Source: Vasconcelosia minhoensis LEGE 07310
GTDB lineage: Bacteria; Cyanobacteriota; Cyanobacteriia; Phormidesmidales; Phormidesmidaceae
Assembly: GCF_015207255.1 (NCBI RefSeq)
Contig: NZ_JADEXG010000006.1
Coordinates: forward strand, 57,442-121,441
Reading direction: 5' to 3'
Length of the DNA: 64,000 bases
Of this stretch, positions 1 through 8,745 are shown piece after piece (position 1 is the first letter of the stretch; each line of letters starts with the position of its first letter). The notes beneath the pieces are model-generated. The model was not told the DNA's origin. It searched no databases and was given only the letters and a program-made list of their open reading frames with translations. The translations under genes and the position numbers were made by a program.

Positions 1-597
1 GAAGAAGAAGCGACTAAGGATATCTACGCTCTGGGCGGCGTCCAGTCGGGCGGCGACAACTACTTTCAGACCAATTTGCTGGCCGTAGCGCGAAAGCGGG
101 TGGTCTGGCTGTCGGTTTTGCTGGTGACGAATACGGTAACGGCGGCCATCATCAGCAGTCAGGAAGCGGTTTTGCAGCAGGTGGTGGTACTCGCAGCTTT
201 TATTCCGCTGCTGATTGGCACCGGCGGCAACGTTGGCGCTCAGTCCTCAACTGTCGTCATTCGCGGTTTGAATACGGCTGAGCTAAAGCTGCGCAATGCC
301 CTTCAGGTGATTCGGCGAGAAGCGATCGCGGGTGCCTTCCTCGGCTTTATGCTGGGAGTAGTAGTCACGGTCTGGGCCTATTTTCTCCAGGGAAACCTAG
401 CCGTGGCGGTTATTGTCGGCTCTAGCCTGGTGGCAATTTCGATCCTGGCCTCCAGCGCGGGAGCGGCCTTACCCTTCCTGTTTCAGACCATCGGCTTCGA
501 CCCGGCCCTGATGTCGGCCCCATTCATCACTACCGTCGTCGATGTTCTAGGCGTCCTGATCTACCTAAATCTAGCCAAATACATTCTCGGCATCTAG
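1..597 (+). CDS. mgtE: Magnesium transporter MgtE, C-terminal part (5' end outside window)
   Basis: The frame is open from the first base, so only the last 198 codons are present. The visible part is the membrane domain of an MgtE Mg2+ channel: a short connector (ALGGVQSGGDNYFQTNLLAV) followed by about five hydrophobic segments. The family-typical GGNVGAQSSTVVIRG stretch and the terminal DPALMSAPFITTVVD stretch, which includes the conserved pore Asp, are both readable. The cytosolic N domain and CBS pair that gate MgtE would lie upstream of the window. It acts in the plasma membrane in Mg2+ uptake. The identification is secure; the length cannot be judged. Confidence 0.93.
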   Translation, partial: EEEATKDIYALGGVQSGGDNYFQTNLLAVARKRVVWLSVLLVTNTVTAAIISSQEAVLQQVVVLAAFIPLLIGTGGNVGAQSSTVVIRGLNTAELKLRNALQVIRREAIAGAFLGFMLGVVVTVWAYFLQGNLAVAVIVGSSLVAISILASSAGAALPFLFQTIGFDPALMSAPFITTVVDVLGVLIYLNLAKYILGI

Positions 598-747
598 AAC
601 AGCCCGATCGGCGATCCCCGATGAGCTGTTCATGGTTACAGCCAATACCGGATTGCCTTTAGAATGTAAAGTATCTAGGATGAAGGCGACGGCGAGCGGA
701 TAGCGACAACCCAACGGCTAAATCCGACGATCAGGGGTGGATAACAG

Positions 748-1632
748 GTGCTGCAAAATTTCAAACAAGATTTGAAGAACGACCTGATTGCGGGTTTGCT
801 AGTCATCATTCCGCTAGCAACCACAATCTGGCTGACGATTACGATCGCGACTTGGGTAATCCGGTTTCTAACGAAGTTTCCCAAGCAGCTCAATCCGTTC
901 ACAGGTTTAAACCCCTTCTTTATCGCGCTGATCAACCTGGGGATTGGGTTTGCCGTACCGCTGCTGTCCATTCTGCTAATTGGCCTGATGGCGCGGAATA
1001 TTGCCGGTCGCTGGCTGCTGGATCTGGGCGAGCGCATTTTGCAGTCGATTCCGCTGGCGGGCTCGGTCTACAAAACGCTGCAGCAGCTGCTGCAAACCGT
1101 CCTGCAAGATTCTAAAACCCGGTTTCGGCGGGTGATTTTGGTGGAATATCCGCGTCGGGGGCTATGGGCGATCGCGTTTGTCACCGGGGCCATGACTACC
1201 ACCCAGCCCAACAAAATGCTGAGCGTTTTTATCCCTACCACGCCCAACCCGACCAGCGGCTGGTATGCGGTGATTCCCGAGAGCGATGTGATCAACCTGT
1301 CAATTTCGATTGAGGAAGCGTTCAAAGTACTACTTTCCGGCGGCATTGTTGGTCCCGACCTCGCTTCAGCTATCCCAGCCGAGCGTATCCAAGCGGTTTT
1401 ACACAGCGAAAATTCAGCGACTGAAGTCCATGAGCTAAATCTTGAGCTAGGTCCCGACTCTGTTGCTGATGCAGCTTTCAACCCTGAGCCAGACTCTGAT
1501 ACAGCATCTGAAGTTCACGAATTAGACGCTGAACTTGATTCCGATTTAGCAGCTGATTCAGCCTCACCGGCTCCGGCAGAGCCCGTCGCTAGCGCACAGA
1601 CGGACAATAGGGTCCTAAAAGATCCCAGATAA
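748..1632 (+). CDS. DUF502 family membrane protein
   Basis: 294 aa with a GTG start. Residues about 1-180 match the DUF502 family: two hydrophobic segments (about 10-35 and 55-85) and the conserved run GERILQSIPLAGSVYKTLQQ. The function of the family is not established. The last 100 residues are a low-complexity acidic tail with a repeated EVHEL(N/D)xEL unit, unlikely to be a folded domain. The gene sits just upstream of nusB and ftsY, which I recall as a common cyanobacterial order, so it may share their transcript. An inner-membrane location is inferred from the hydrophobic segments. Confidence 0.85.
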   Translation: MLQNFKQDLKNDLIAGLLVIIPLATTIWLTITIATWVIRFLTKFPKQLNPFTGLNPFFIALINLGIGFAVPLLSILLIGLMARNIAGRWLLDLGERILQSIPLAGSVYKTLQQLLQTVLQDSKTRFRRVILVEYPRRGLWAIAFVTGAMTTTQPNKMLSVFIPTTPNPTSGWYAVIPESDVINLSISIEEAFKVLLSGGIVGPDLASAIPAERIQAVLHSENSATEVHELNLELGPDSVADAAFNPEPDSDTASEVHELDAELDSDLAADSASPAPAEPVASAQTDNRVLKDPR

Positions 1633-1706
1633 CCTGGCTCTGGCGTATGCTCTCGTTACCCAAACCAGACTGCTAAGATAGCTAAGTTCTATCAGCCCCG
1701 AATTTT

Positions 1707-2408
1707 ATGGAGTCCCGCAGTATCGCTCGTGAACTCGCCCTGCTAGGGATGAGTCAGCTGTCTGATCATAGCCGGGCCGGCGGTGACCGGGAGCTGGAGA
1801 AAAATTTGGCGGTGCGATCGCAGACCCTGGACAAGCTGCTCAACGCGGCAATTCAAACCCTGAGCAGCGATGCTAAAGAAGCCCTAGAGGTTGCCTCTGG
1901 CGAACTTCAGCGCGGCAGTCGGCAGCTGTTAGAAAGCGAAACCCGCGCGAGTGAGGTCAGCAGTGCCCGAGCCATGGTAAACGAAGCGATTGAGCTGACA
2001 CAGACCGCGATCAATCGCCTGGGGACGACTTTGGAACTGCCCGCGTTCATTCAGCTGGCTAACCAAACCGAAGTGCAGACCTATGCCCGCCAGCTACTGA
2101 CCCACTGGAGCCAAAGCCTCAGCGAGATCGACGCCCAGCTGGATGCGGCCATGGTGGGCTGGAACGTGCGGCGGCTGGCTCGGATTGACCGCGACATGCT
2201 CCGCATTGCCACCATTGACATTCTCTACCTGGGCGTTCCCAAGCGCGTCGCCATTGACGAAGCAATCAAAATGGCGAAGCGGTACAGCGATGATGAGGGG
2301 TACCGATTTATCAATGGCGTTATGCGACGGCTGACCGAGCGGCTGGATGAACAGCGACGCGGTCTGGCGGCAGGCACAGCAGACAAGGCAGACAAGGTAA
2401 ACTCTTAG
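1707..2408 (+). CDS. nusB: Transcription antitermination factor NusB
   Basis: 233 aa. NusB joins NusE (S10) on boxA RNA to promote rRNA antitermination. The start MESRSIARELALLGMSQL is the usual NusB opening helix. The C-terminal half carries the typical LARIDRDMLRIATIDILYL and VPKRVAIDEAIKMAKRYSDD stretches and ends FINGVMRRL. It is longer than the roughly 140-aa E. coli protein because of an alpha-helical insertion at about residues 30-95, as is usual in cyanobacteria. It lies between the DUF502 gene and ftsY on the same strand, with 54 bases before ftsY. Confidence 0.93.
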   Translation: MESRSIARELALLGMSQLSDHSRAGGDRELEKNLAVRSQTLDKLLNAAIQTLSSDAKEALEVASGELQRGSRQLLESETRASEVSSARAMVNEAIELTQTAINRLGTTLELPAFIQLANQTEVQTYARQLLTHWSQSLSEIDAQLDAAMVGWNVRRLARIDRDMLRIATIDILYLGVPKRVAIDEAIKMAKRYSDDEGYRFINGVMRRLTERLDEQRRGLAAGTADKADKVNS

Positions 2409-2462
2409 GTAGCTTGGTCTAGCTCACCTTTGAGACCTATAAGTTAGCTTGGAAAATCGGCA

Positions 2463-4193
2463 ATGGCACCTTTCAACTGGTTTCGGCGTAAATATGAAGA
2501 ACCTGCGGAACCGTCCCCTTCAAAAGCGCAGGAGACCTCAGAAAGGGCTGAAGCGGATGAATCTAGCCCGTCTGAGTCCGATCCAGCGGCTCTAAGCGCG
2601 GAGGAACGGCTCAAGTGGGCTAAAGCCGCCTACCAAAATATTCAGAAACGGCAGGCGGCTACCGCCGAACCGCAGGTCGTCCCAGAAGCTGACCCAGAGG
2701 CCGTTTCAGAAGCCACATCAGCCCCGGCAGCGTCCGCGGAAGCGATAGAAGCGCCTGCCGTGCAGACTGAAGCCGAATCTCCAGCGGCACCGCCCGAAGC
2801 GGCTGACGAAGCCGACCCCAGCGAGACGCCTGAGGTTGCTACAGCCGCCGAACCCGCGATCGCGGATCAGTCGGCAATAGAAGAACCCGCGACAGAGCCC
2901 GCTGTAGCCGAAGCAGATGTAGCTGAAGCAAACAGGTCTGAGCCAGAGGAAATAACCCCTACCGCAGCAACCGTTACCGAAGCAGTTCCTGAAACAGCAG
3001 CAGCACCAGATGAATCGTCACAGGCAGAGCCAGCCAGCGCTGAAGCGGCTCCTCGCCCTTTCTGGGCGCAGGCCCAGGCCGAGCGTGAGGCGCGACTGGA
3101 GCGGCTAGAGGCGACCGCGATTGCCGAACCGGCACCCGAACCCGAGCCCGAACCGGAACCGGCAGCAGCCCCCGTCCTCGACATAGACCTCGACGATGCC
3201 TTCCTCTGGTCGGCAGAAGTCCTCGCTGCTCAGGGTCGCAGACCCGACCAAATTTCCGTCGAAGAAATTACCTGGCTCAACAAGCTGCGCCAGGGATTGG
3301 ACAAAACCCGCCGGGGTCTAGTCAACCAGCTGCGCTCAATCGTCGGCCAGGGACCGCTGAATGACGAAGCGGTGATGGAAATCGAGTCACTGCTGTTGCA
3401 GGCCGATGTCGGCGTCGCCGCTACAGACTATATTATTGAGTCTCTCCAAACGCAATTGCGCCAGGAGACGCTGCCGCCCGAGCAGGCCATCCAGTACCTC
3501 AAGTCGCTGCTACGCGACATGCTCGACGCGCCGCTGCAGGGCGAGCACAATCTTACCTTCACGCCTCAAAAAGACACCCTGAGCATCTGGCTGATGACCG
3601 GCGTCAACGGCGCAGGCAAAACCACGACGATTGGCAAGATTGCCCATATCGCTAAAAAATCCGGCTTTAGCTGCCTGATTGCAGCGGCAGATACCTTCCG
3701 CGCGGCTGCGGTCGAGCAGGTCAAGGTCTGGGGTCAGCGCAGCGATGTGGAGGTGATTGCTAACCCTGGGAAGAACACCGACCCGGCAGCGGTGGTCTTT
3801 GATGCGATTAGTGCGGCGCGATCGCGCCAAACAGAGCTATTGCTAATCGACACCGCCGGGCGTTTGCAGAATAAAAAGAACCTAATGGACGAACTCTCCA
3901 AAGTTCGCCGCATTATTGACAAAAAGGCCCCCGATGCCGATGTCCAATCCCTGCTGGTGCTGGATGCCACCCTCGGACAGAACGGCCTGCGCCAGGCTCA
4001 GGTCTTTTCTGAGGCAGCCCAGCTCAGCGGCGTCGTCCTCACCAAGCTAGACGGCACCGCTCGCGGCGGCGTTGCCCTGGCGGTGGTGCAGCAGCTCGGC
4101 TTGCCCATCCGCTTTATTGGCGCGGGTGAGGGCATTGAGGATTTGCGTCCCTTCTCGAGCTACGAGTTTGTTGAAGCCTTGCTGAGCGGCTAG
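2463..4193 (+). CDS. ftsY: Signal recognition particle receptor FtsY
   Basis: 576 aa. FtsY is the membrane-associated GTPase that docks SRP-ribosome complexes for co-translational insertion. Residues 1 to about 245 are an Ala/Glu/Pro-rich acidic A domain of low complexity. The NG GTPase domain follows (about 265-576): P-loop GVNGAGKTTT near residue 380, DTAGR near 462 and TKLDGTARGG near 526, then the closing GAGEGIEDLRPF. The start has the amphipathic MAPFNWFRRKYEE opening expected for a lipid-binding N terminus. It follows nusB closely. The domain order and all G motifs make the call secure. Confidence 0.96.
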   Translation: MAPFNWFRRKYEEPAEPSPSKAQETSERAEADESSPSESDPAALSAEERLKWAKAAYQNIQKRQAATAEPQVVPEADPEAVSEATSAPAASAEAIEAPAVQTEAESPAAPPEAADEADPSETPEVATAAEPAIADQSAIEEPATEPAVAEADVAEANRSEPEEITPTAATVTEAVPETAAAPDESSQAEPASAEAAPRPFWAQAQAEREARLERLEATAIAEPAPEPEPEPEPAAAPVLDIDLDDAFLWSAEVLAAQGRRPDQISVEEITWLNKLRQGLDKTRRGLVNQLRSIVGQGPLNDEAVMEIESLLLQADVGVAATDYIIESLQTQLRQETLPPEQAIQYLKSLLRDMLDAPLQGEHNLTFTPQKDTLSIWLMTGVNGAGKTTTIGKIAHIAKKSGFSCLIAAADTFRAAAVEQVKVWGQRSDVEVIANPGKNTDPAAVVFDAISAARSRQTELLLIDTAGRLQNKKNLMDELSKVRRIIDKKAPDADVQSLLVLDATLGQNGLRQAQVFSEAAQLSGVVLTKLDGTARGGVALAVVQQLGLPIRFIGAGEGIEDLRPFSSYEFVEALLSG

Positions 4194-4223
4194 CAGGCCG
4201 AGAACATAGGATCCTAATCTTCC

Positions 4224-5237
4224 ATGCAAACTCTATCTTCTTCTACTCAAAACTGTGACCTGGTTGTGATCGGCGCTTCGGCAGGCGGAGTCGAAGCGTT
4301 ACAGAAGCTGGTTGCCCTGCTGCCAGCCGACCTTCCGGCAGCGCTGTTTGTGGTAATTCATATTCCAACCGAGCCGCCCAGTCAGCTGGGTCACATTCTC
4401 GACCGGGCAGGCCCGCTGACGGCTAAGACCGCAGAAGACGACGAGCCAATTCGGCTGGGGCATATCTACGTAGCTCCACCTGACTATCACCTGCTGGTTA
4501 AGCCAGGGCGCGTTTGTTTACATCGAGGCCCTCGGGAAAATCGCCATCGCCCGGCTATCGATCCGCTGTTTCGCTCAGCCGCGATCGCGTACCAGTCCCG
4601 AGTGATCGGCGTAGTGCTCACCGGGTATCTCGACGACGGCACCTCTGGGCTGCTGGCAGTCAAGCGCTGTGGCGGTACGGCTATTGTGCAAGACCCCGCA
4701 GACGCGCTCCATCCAGACATGCCGAAAAACGCGCTAGCAGCCGTTGAGGTGGACTATCAGCTGCCGCTATCCCGGCTAGGGAAAACCCTGACAGAACTGG
4801 TCCATAAACCCGCCCAGCCGATCTCGGAGATCCCCAGTGACATTATCACCGAAGCCAGAATTGCCGAGCATACGATGAGCGATATTGCGAGCGAAAACCG
4901 GTTAGGGCATCTCGTACCCTATAGCTGTCCAGAATGTAACGGGCCACTGTGGCAAATTGACACTGACAAAGTGCGTCGCTATCGTTGCCACATGGGTCAC
5001 GGCTTTACCGCCAAAGCCTTAGCCGCTAGCCAAGATGCCGCTTTAGAACAGGCGCTTTGGGAGGCCATGCGGACGCTCGAAGAGCGGGCCATGCTATGCC
5101 ATGCAATGGCCCGTGACGAAGAGAATCGAGGGCGACCGAGTGCATCGAAAACCTACCGACAGCAAGCTGAAGAATCTAGCAGTCATGCCGAGGTCATTCG
5201 CGAACTGCTGCTGCAAGATAAGCCGCTGAATTTATGA
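4224..5237 (+). CDS. CheB-type protein-glutamate methylesterase without receiver domain
   Basis: 337 aa. Residues about 10-190 form a CheB methylesterase domain: VVIGASAGGVEAL with the nucleophilic Ser, FVVIHIP with the catalytic His and LDDGTSGLLAVKRCGG with the Asp. CheB enzymes demethylate or deamidate glutamyl side chains of chemoreceptors. There is no N-terminal receiver domain, so control must differ from classical CheB. The C-terminal part (about 230-337) has CPEC and RCHMGH elements, a possible zinc-binding site, followed by a helical segment. No cheR or receptor gene lies beside it; the only chemoreceptor trace in the window is a pseudogene at 63.3-63.7 kb. Confidence 0.86.
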   Translation: MQTLSSSTQNCDLVVIGASAGGVEALQKLVALLPADLPAALFVVIHIPTEPPSQLGHILDRAGPLTAKTAEDDEPIRLGHIYVAPPDYHLLVKPGRVCLHRGPRENRHRPAIDPLFRSAAIAYQSRVIGVVLTGYLDDGTSGLLAVKRCGGTAIVQDPADALHPDMPKNALAAVEVDYQLPLSRLGKTLTELVHKPAQPISEIPSDIITEARIAEHTMSDIASENRLGHLVPYSCPECNGPLWQIDTDKVRRYRCHMGHGFTAKALAASQDAALEQALWEAMRTLEERAMLCHAMARDEENRGRPSASKTYRQQAEESSSHAEVIRELLLQDKPLNL

Positions 5238-5286
5238 AATCTATAGACAGGTGCTGCCCGCAGGCAGTGAACGGCTCAGAGCCTGC

Positions 5287-5556
5287 TCAAAAGACCTGAT
5301 TCCATTCATAGACCGCATAGTCTGTCCAGATGCCGTTTTGCCAATAGGGGTCGGCTTCGATCAGCTGCTGGACGGCTGCTTTATCCTCAGCCTGGTAGAT
5401 CCCAAAGACCCTAGTATTGTCAACCGTCGGCCCTAGCGCTTGGAGAATGCCCCGGTCTTTTTGGGTTTTCAGCCCCTTTAGATGGGCTTCCCGGTAGGGC
5501 GTTCTTTTTTCTAGGGCATTGTCACAGTAGCTGCCCCACAGGACGTATTTTGGCAT
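5287..5556 (-). CDS. YciI-like protein
   Basis: 89 aa. The fold pattern fits the YCII family (ferredoxin-like alpha/beta): an opening MPKYVLWGSYCDN strand, a REAHLKGLKTQKDRGIL helix and the closing DPYWQNGIWTDYAVYEWNQVF. Some YciI proteins are small lyases or dehalogenase-like enzymes, but most have no known substrate. The gene is ten bases downstream of the ureidoglycolate lyase gene on the same strand, so the two are probably co-transcribed. No further function can be read from the sequence. Confidence 0.8.
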   Translation of the reverse strand: MPKYVLWGSYCDNALEKRTPYREAHLKGLKTQKDRGILQALGPTVDNTRVFGIYQAEDKAAVQQLIEADPYWQNGIWTDYAVYEWNQVF

Positions 5557-5566
5557 TGTCTTTCCG

Positions 5567-6058
5567 TTACAGGATTTGAAATTCTAACCCGTAGGTCTCT
5601 ATCAAATCACAGGTTTGGTGATCGATGATATTCGTATCGCTGAGCTCCAGGTTATAAAAACTGGCCGGTTCACCCTCAAAGTAGGGACCCGCATGCCAGG
5701 TGCCTAGCGCGAGCTTGACGAAGCAGTCGCCCGGAATTTGAAATATCTGAATATCCTCTGGTTCTGGCTGATCTGAGTCCTTGGGTGGAGCGACGGCAAG
5801 CCACCAGTGACGGCCTTTTAGCGATCCTAAGCACTGGGTACAGCGGCGGTGTCGGGTAATCGTATGAAACCGCCGGCCATTCGGGCTTAGATGCATCAGA
5901 TAAAAGCGGGGTGTCCCGGCCTCTAACCGGAGCTGGGCATCGTTGAGGTCGTACGATTTACTGTCAGGCTGAGGCCAGATCACCTGGCCAAAGGGTTGAA
6001 AGTTCTCAGAAGTTATGGGTATGGCTGGCAGCGGCTTTAGCGTCGCAGTCTGACTCAT
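5567..6058 (-). CDS. allA: Ureidoglycolate lyase family protein
   Basis: 163 aa, about the usual length of AllA. The enzyme splits ureidoglycolate to glyoxylate and urea at the end of purine (allantoin) breakdown. Readable family features are the opening PLPAIPITSENFQPFGQVIW, the HRRCTQCLGSL stretch, the cupin-like GDCFVKLALGTWHAGPYF strand pair, and the FYNLELSDTNIIDH end. It is divergent from a glyoxylate-using aminotransferase gene 138 bases away, which suits a shared role in glyoxylate handling. The family is clear; the substrate in this organism is inferred. Confidence 0.83.
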   Translation of the reverse strand: MSQTATLKPLPAIPITSENFQPFGQVIWPQPDSKSYDLNDAQLRLEAGTPRFYLMHLSPNGRRFHTITRHRRCTQCLGSLKGRHWWLAVAPPKDSDQPEPEDIQIFQIPGDCFVKLALGTWHAGPYFEGEPASFYNLELSDTNIIDHQTCDLIETYGLEFQIL

Positions 6059-6196
6059 AGTGGCATTCCCCGGACAAACGGTACTATGCAGGTGCTTGAC
6101 TCCTACCTTAGGAGACTCTGAAAAAATCGGATCACCGATAGCAAGTTATGCCATTCTGAAGAATGCACCCCTCAGTTGAATATTCAGGCGAATCTC

Positions 6197-7345
6197 ATGG
6201 ACGATAAGCAAATGCTGATGATCCCAGGGCCGACTCCGGTGCCTGAGAAAGTGCTGCTGGCGATGGCAAAGCATCCCATCGGCCACCGCAGCAGCGAATT
6301 TTCTCAAATTATTGAAACGGTCAACCACCACCTCAAGTGGCTCTTTCAAACCCAGCATGATGTTTTAACGGTAGCAGCGAGCGGCACTGGCGCTGTAGAA
6401 GCCGGGATCATCAACTTTCTGAGCCCAGGCGATAAAGTCCTGGTGGGCAGCAATGGTAAATTTGGCGATCGCTGGGTCCAAATTGCCAAAGCCTTTGGTT
6501 TAGACGTCCAGGTGATTGCCGCAGACTGGGGCCAGCCGCTCGATACCGAAGCGTTTCGGACAGCGCTGGAGAGCAATCCTCAGATCAAAGCCGCAATCGT
6601 CACCCATAGCGAAACCTCAACCGGCGTCCTGAATGATATTGAAACGATTAACCGGCACGTCAAGGCCCACGGCCAGGCGCTGATTATCGTCGATGCTGTG
6701 ACTAGCCTGGGCGCATACAACCTCCCTGTAGACGAGCTGGGCCTAGACGTTGTGGCCACTGGCTCTCAAAAAGGCTTTATGATTCCCCCAGGTCTGGGCT
6801 TTATCGCCGTCAGTCCGAAAGCTTGGGAAGCCTACGAACAGGCCACGATCCCCAAGTTTTATTTCGATCTAGGCAAGTATCGCAAGACCGCAGCTAAAAA
6901 CAGCACGCCATTCACGCCACCGGTTAACCTTTACTTTGGCTTGCACACCGCTTTGGAAATGATGAAAGCGGAAGGGTTAGAGGCTATTTTTGCCCGCCAC
7001 GAGCGGCATAAACAGGCAACCCGAGCCGCCGCTAAGGCGTTGAACCTGCCCCTGTTTGCCGGCGATGACTGCGCTAGCCCAGCAGTAACGTCGATTTTGC
7101 CTGACGGCGTCGATGCCGAGCAGATTCGAGCCGTGATGAAAAAGCGTTTTGACATTGCCCTGGCGGGAGGGCAAGACCACCTCAAGGGCAAGCTATTTCG
7201 GATTGGGCACCTGGGCTTTGTTTGCGATCGCGACATTCTCGCCGCCGTCAGCGCGCTCGAAGCCACCCTGCAGGAGCTAGGATACGAGCGATTCAGCCCC
7301 GGCAGCGGACTAGCTGCCGCCCACCGGGTTCTGCTCAGCCGCTAG
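6197..7345 (+). CDS. Alanine/serine-glyoxylate aminotransferase family protein
   Basis: 382 aa from the ATG at 6197; an in-frame TTG seven codons upstream is also possible, but family members start at MDDK-MLMIPGPTPVPE. It is a fold-type I PLP enzyme: TVAASGTGAVEAGI forms the phosphate-binding region, DAVTSLGAYNLPVDELGLD holds the PLP-contacting Asp, and the Schiff-base Lys is in ATGSQKGFMIPPG. The family moves amino groups between alanine or serine and glyoxylate; in cyanobacteria it is often annotated as the soluble hydrogenase small subunit, a historical name. It is divergent from the ureidoglycolate lyase gene. Confidence 0.9.
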   Translation: MDDKQMLMIPGPTPVPEKVLLAMAKHPIGHRSSEFSQIIETVNHHLKWLFQTQHDVLTVAASGTGAVEAGIINFLSPGDKVLVGSNGKFGDRWVQIAKAFGLDVQVIAADWGQPLDTEAFRTALESNPQIKAAIVTHSETSTGVLNDIETINRHVKAHGQALIIVDAVTSLGAYNLPVDELGLDVVATGSQKGFMIPPGLGFIAVSPKAWEAYEQATIPKFYFDLGKYRKTAAKNSTPFTPPVNLYFGLHTALEMMKAEGLEAIFARHERHKQATRAAAKALNLPLFAGDDCASPAVTSILPDGVDAEQIRAVMKKRFDIALAGGQDHLKGKLFRIGHLGFVCDRDILAAVSALEATLQELGYERFSPGSGLAAAHRVLLSR

Positions 7346-7357
7346 CCAGATCTGAAG

Positions 7358-7510
7358 TTAGGCTGTCTCTAGCCAGTCATAGATCTGCTCAAGCTGCGAT
7401 ATTGTCACCAGGCCGTACTGCCATAGCACCATCGGCAGCGGCCCGGGATCGCAGCGACAGTGCTCTATCGCGATCGTGCCTGAGCGCCTGGTCGAGCTGC
7501 GGCTAGACAC
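7358..7510 (-). CDS. Possible small conserved protein or remnant (about 50 aa)
   Basis: A minus-strand frame closes at 7358 and opens at a GTG at 7510. The last 35 residues (EHCRCDPGPLPMVLWQYGL, then a helix ending YDWLETA) look like a real small protein: two Cys, a Pro-rich turn and an amphipathic helix. I recall similar short proteins in cyanobacteria but cannot name a family. The first 13 residues are Ser/Arg-rich and may not be coding; no good start is visible. It overlaps the plus-strand frame at 7476-7682, so at most one of the two is likely to be a full gene. Confidence 0.35.
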   Translation of the reverse strand: MSSRSSTRRSGTIAIEHCRCDPGPLPMVLWQYGLVTISQLEQIYDWLETA

Positions 7511-7682
7511 CGATCAGGACCACCAGGTGATTGAAGGACTGTTAACGGCGTTTAAGCGTTACTATCCCGACGCTAAAAAACCAGTCAAGCCTAAAGCGGC
7601 TAAGCAGCTTTTCCTGGTAGGTTCGGCAGAGTATGCCGCGGCCACTCAGAAATCTTCCACCCCCTCAGCGGCCAATCGCTAA
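7476..7682 (+). CDS. Hypothetical protein, 68 aa
   Basis: A GTG-started frame of 68 codons between the aminotransferase and argC. The middle (QVIEGLLTAFKRYYPDAKKP) reads as a helix followed by a Lys/Pro-rich segment. Codon choice resembles the neighbouring genes, which is the main support. There is no clear ribosome binding site, no recognisable domain, and its start overlaps the small minus-strand frame at 7358-7510. It could be the 3' remnant of a lost gene. Confidence 0.35.
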   Translation: MPERLVELRLDTDQDHQVIEGLLTAFKRYYPDAKKPVKPKAAKQLFLVGSAEYAAATQKSSTPSAANR

Positions 7683-7747
7683 AGGCAGAATCCCTACGCC
7701 TGAATTTTTCTCCGGCCCCAGCTGTCCGCTACGATAGGGCAAATGGC

Positions 7748-7753
7748 AGGAGG
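7748..7753 (+). promoter_or_regulatory. Ribosome binding site of argC
   Basis: AGGAGG, eight bases before the ATG at 7762 and five before the in-frame GTG at 7759. The spacing favours ATG 7762 as the start. Confidence 0.7.
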
Positions 7754-7761
7754 ACATAGTG

Positions 7762-8739
7762 ATGGGCAATCCCAAGGTTTTCATCGATGGTGAAGCCGGC
7801 ACGACTGGGCTACAGATTTATACCCGCCTCTCCCAGCGCAGCGATATTGACCTGATCAGTATTGACCCAGCCCATCGTAAAGACCCAGCTGAGCGCGCTA
7901 AGCTCTTGAATGCCGCCGATGTAGCCATTCTTTGCCTGCCCGATGCCGCCGCCCGCGAGGCGGTCAGCTGGGTAACTCAGCCATCGGTCAAGCTCCTCGA
8001 TGCTAGTACGGCCCATCGTACCGCTGATGACTGGGTGTATGGATTTCCCGAACTGACGGCGGACCAGCGTTCTAAAATTGCGTCGGCCAGCCGGGTCAGC
8101 AATCCGGGCTGCTATCCCACTGGCTTCATCGCCTGCCTGTCTCCACTGGTCTCGGCAGGCCTGATCCCGACCGATTTTCCCGTGACGGTGAATGCGATTT
8201 CAGGCTATTCCGGTGGCGGAAATAAGCTAATTGACCAGTACGAGAGTTTCCATGCGGAAGCAGCTGGGACTGAGTCGATTCAGCCCTATAGCCCCTACGG
8301 CCTCAGCTTTGGCCACAAGCATGTGAAAGAAATGCAGCAGTATACCGGACTCAGCCATACGCCTGTCTTTGTCCCTGCGGTCGGCGACTTTAAGCAGGGC
8401 ATGGTAGTACAGATTCCGCTACCGCTGTGGACATTGGACAGTCCGCCGACAGGTCAGAAAATCCACGATACGCTGGCTCAGCACTACCAGGCAGAACCGT
8501 TTGTGCAGGTTGCGCCCTACAGCGAGCCTAGCGTTCTCCGCGACGGCACCTTTTTAGAGGCGAAGACTGCCAATCAGACCAACCAGGTTCAGCTCTTTGT
8601 CTTTGCAAATGACGAAAGCCAGGAGGCGTTGCTCATTGCTCGGCTCGACAACTTGGGTAAGGGGGCATCGGGAGCAGCGGTGCAGAACCTGAATATCATG
8701 CTGGGTCTGCCAGAATCAGCAGGTCTGGAAACCGCTTAG
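7762..8739 (+). CDS. argC: N-acetyl-gamma-glutamyl-phosphate reductase (type 2)
   Basis: 325 aa. It performs the third step of arginine synthesis: NADPH reduction of N-acetylglutamyl-5-phosphate to the semialdehyde. The N-terminal Rossmann motif VFIDGEAGTTGLQI and the short length mark the type 2 form. The catalytic Cys is in SNPGCYPTGF near residue 116, and GYSGGGNKLI and SFGHKHVKEMQQYTGL line the active site. Start chosen by the AGGAGG site. The stop is six bases from that of the convergent MaoC-SDR gene, so there is almost no intergenic DNA for a terminator. Confidence 0.94.
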   Translation: MGNPKVFIDGEAGTTGLQIYTRLSQRSDIDLISIDPAHRKDPAERAKLLNAADVAILCLPDAAAREAVSWVTQPSVKLLDASTAHRTADDWVYGFPELTADQRSKIASASRVSNPGCYPTGFIACLSPLVSAGLIPTDFPVTVNAISGYSGGGNKLIDQYESFHAEAAGTESIQPYSPYGLSFGHKHVKEMQQYTGLSHTPVFVPAVGDFKQGMVVQIPLPLWTLDSPPTGQKIHDTLAQHYQAEPFVQVAPYSEPSVLRDGTFLEAKTANQTNQVQLFVFANDESQEALLIARLDNLGKGASGAAVQNLNIMLGLPESAGLETA

Positions 8740-8745
8740 AGCGCA

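Noticed and set aside
2867..3184. 105-codon minus frame in ftsY
   Set aside because: It is the reverse of the low-complexity acidic A domain, giving Ser/Ala/Gly repeats only.
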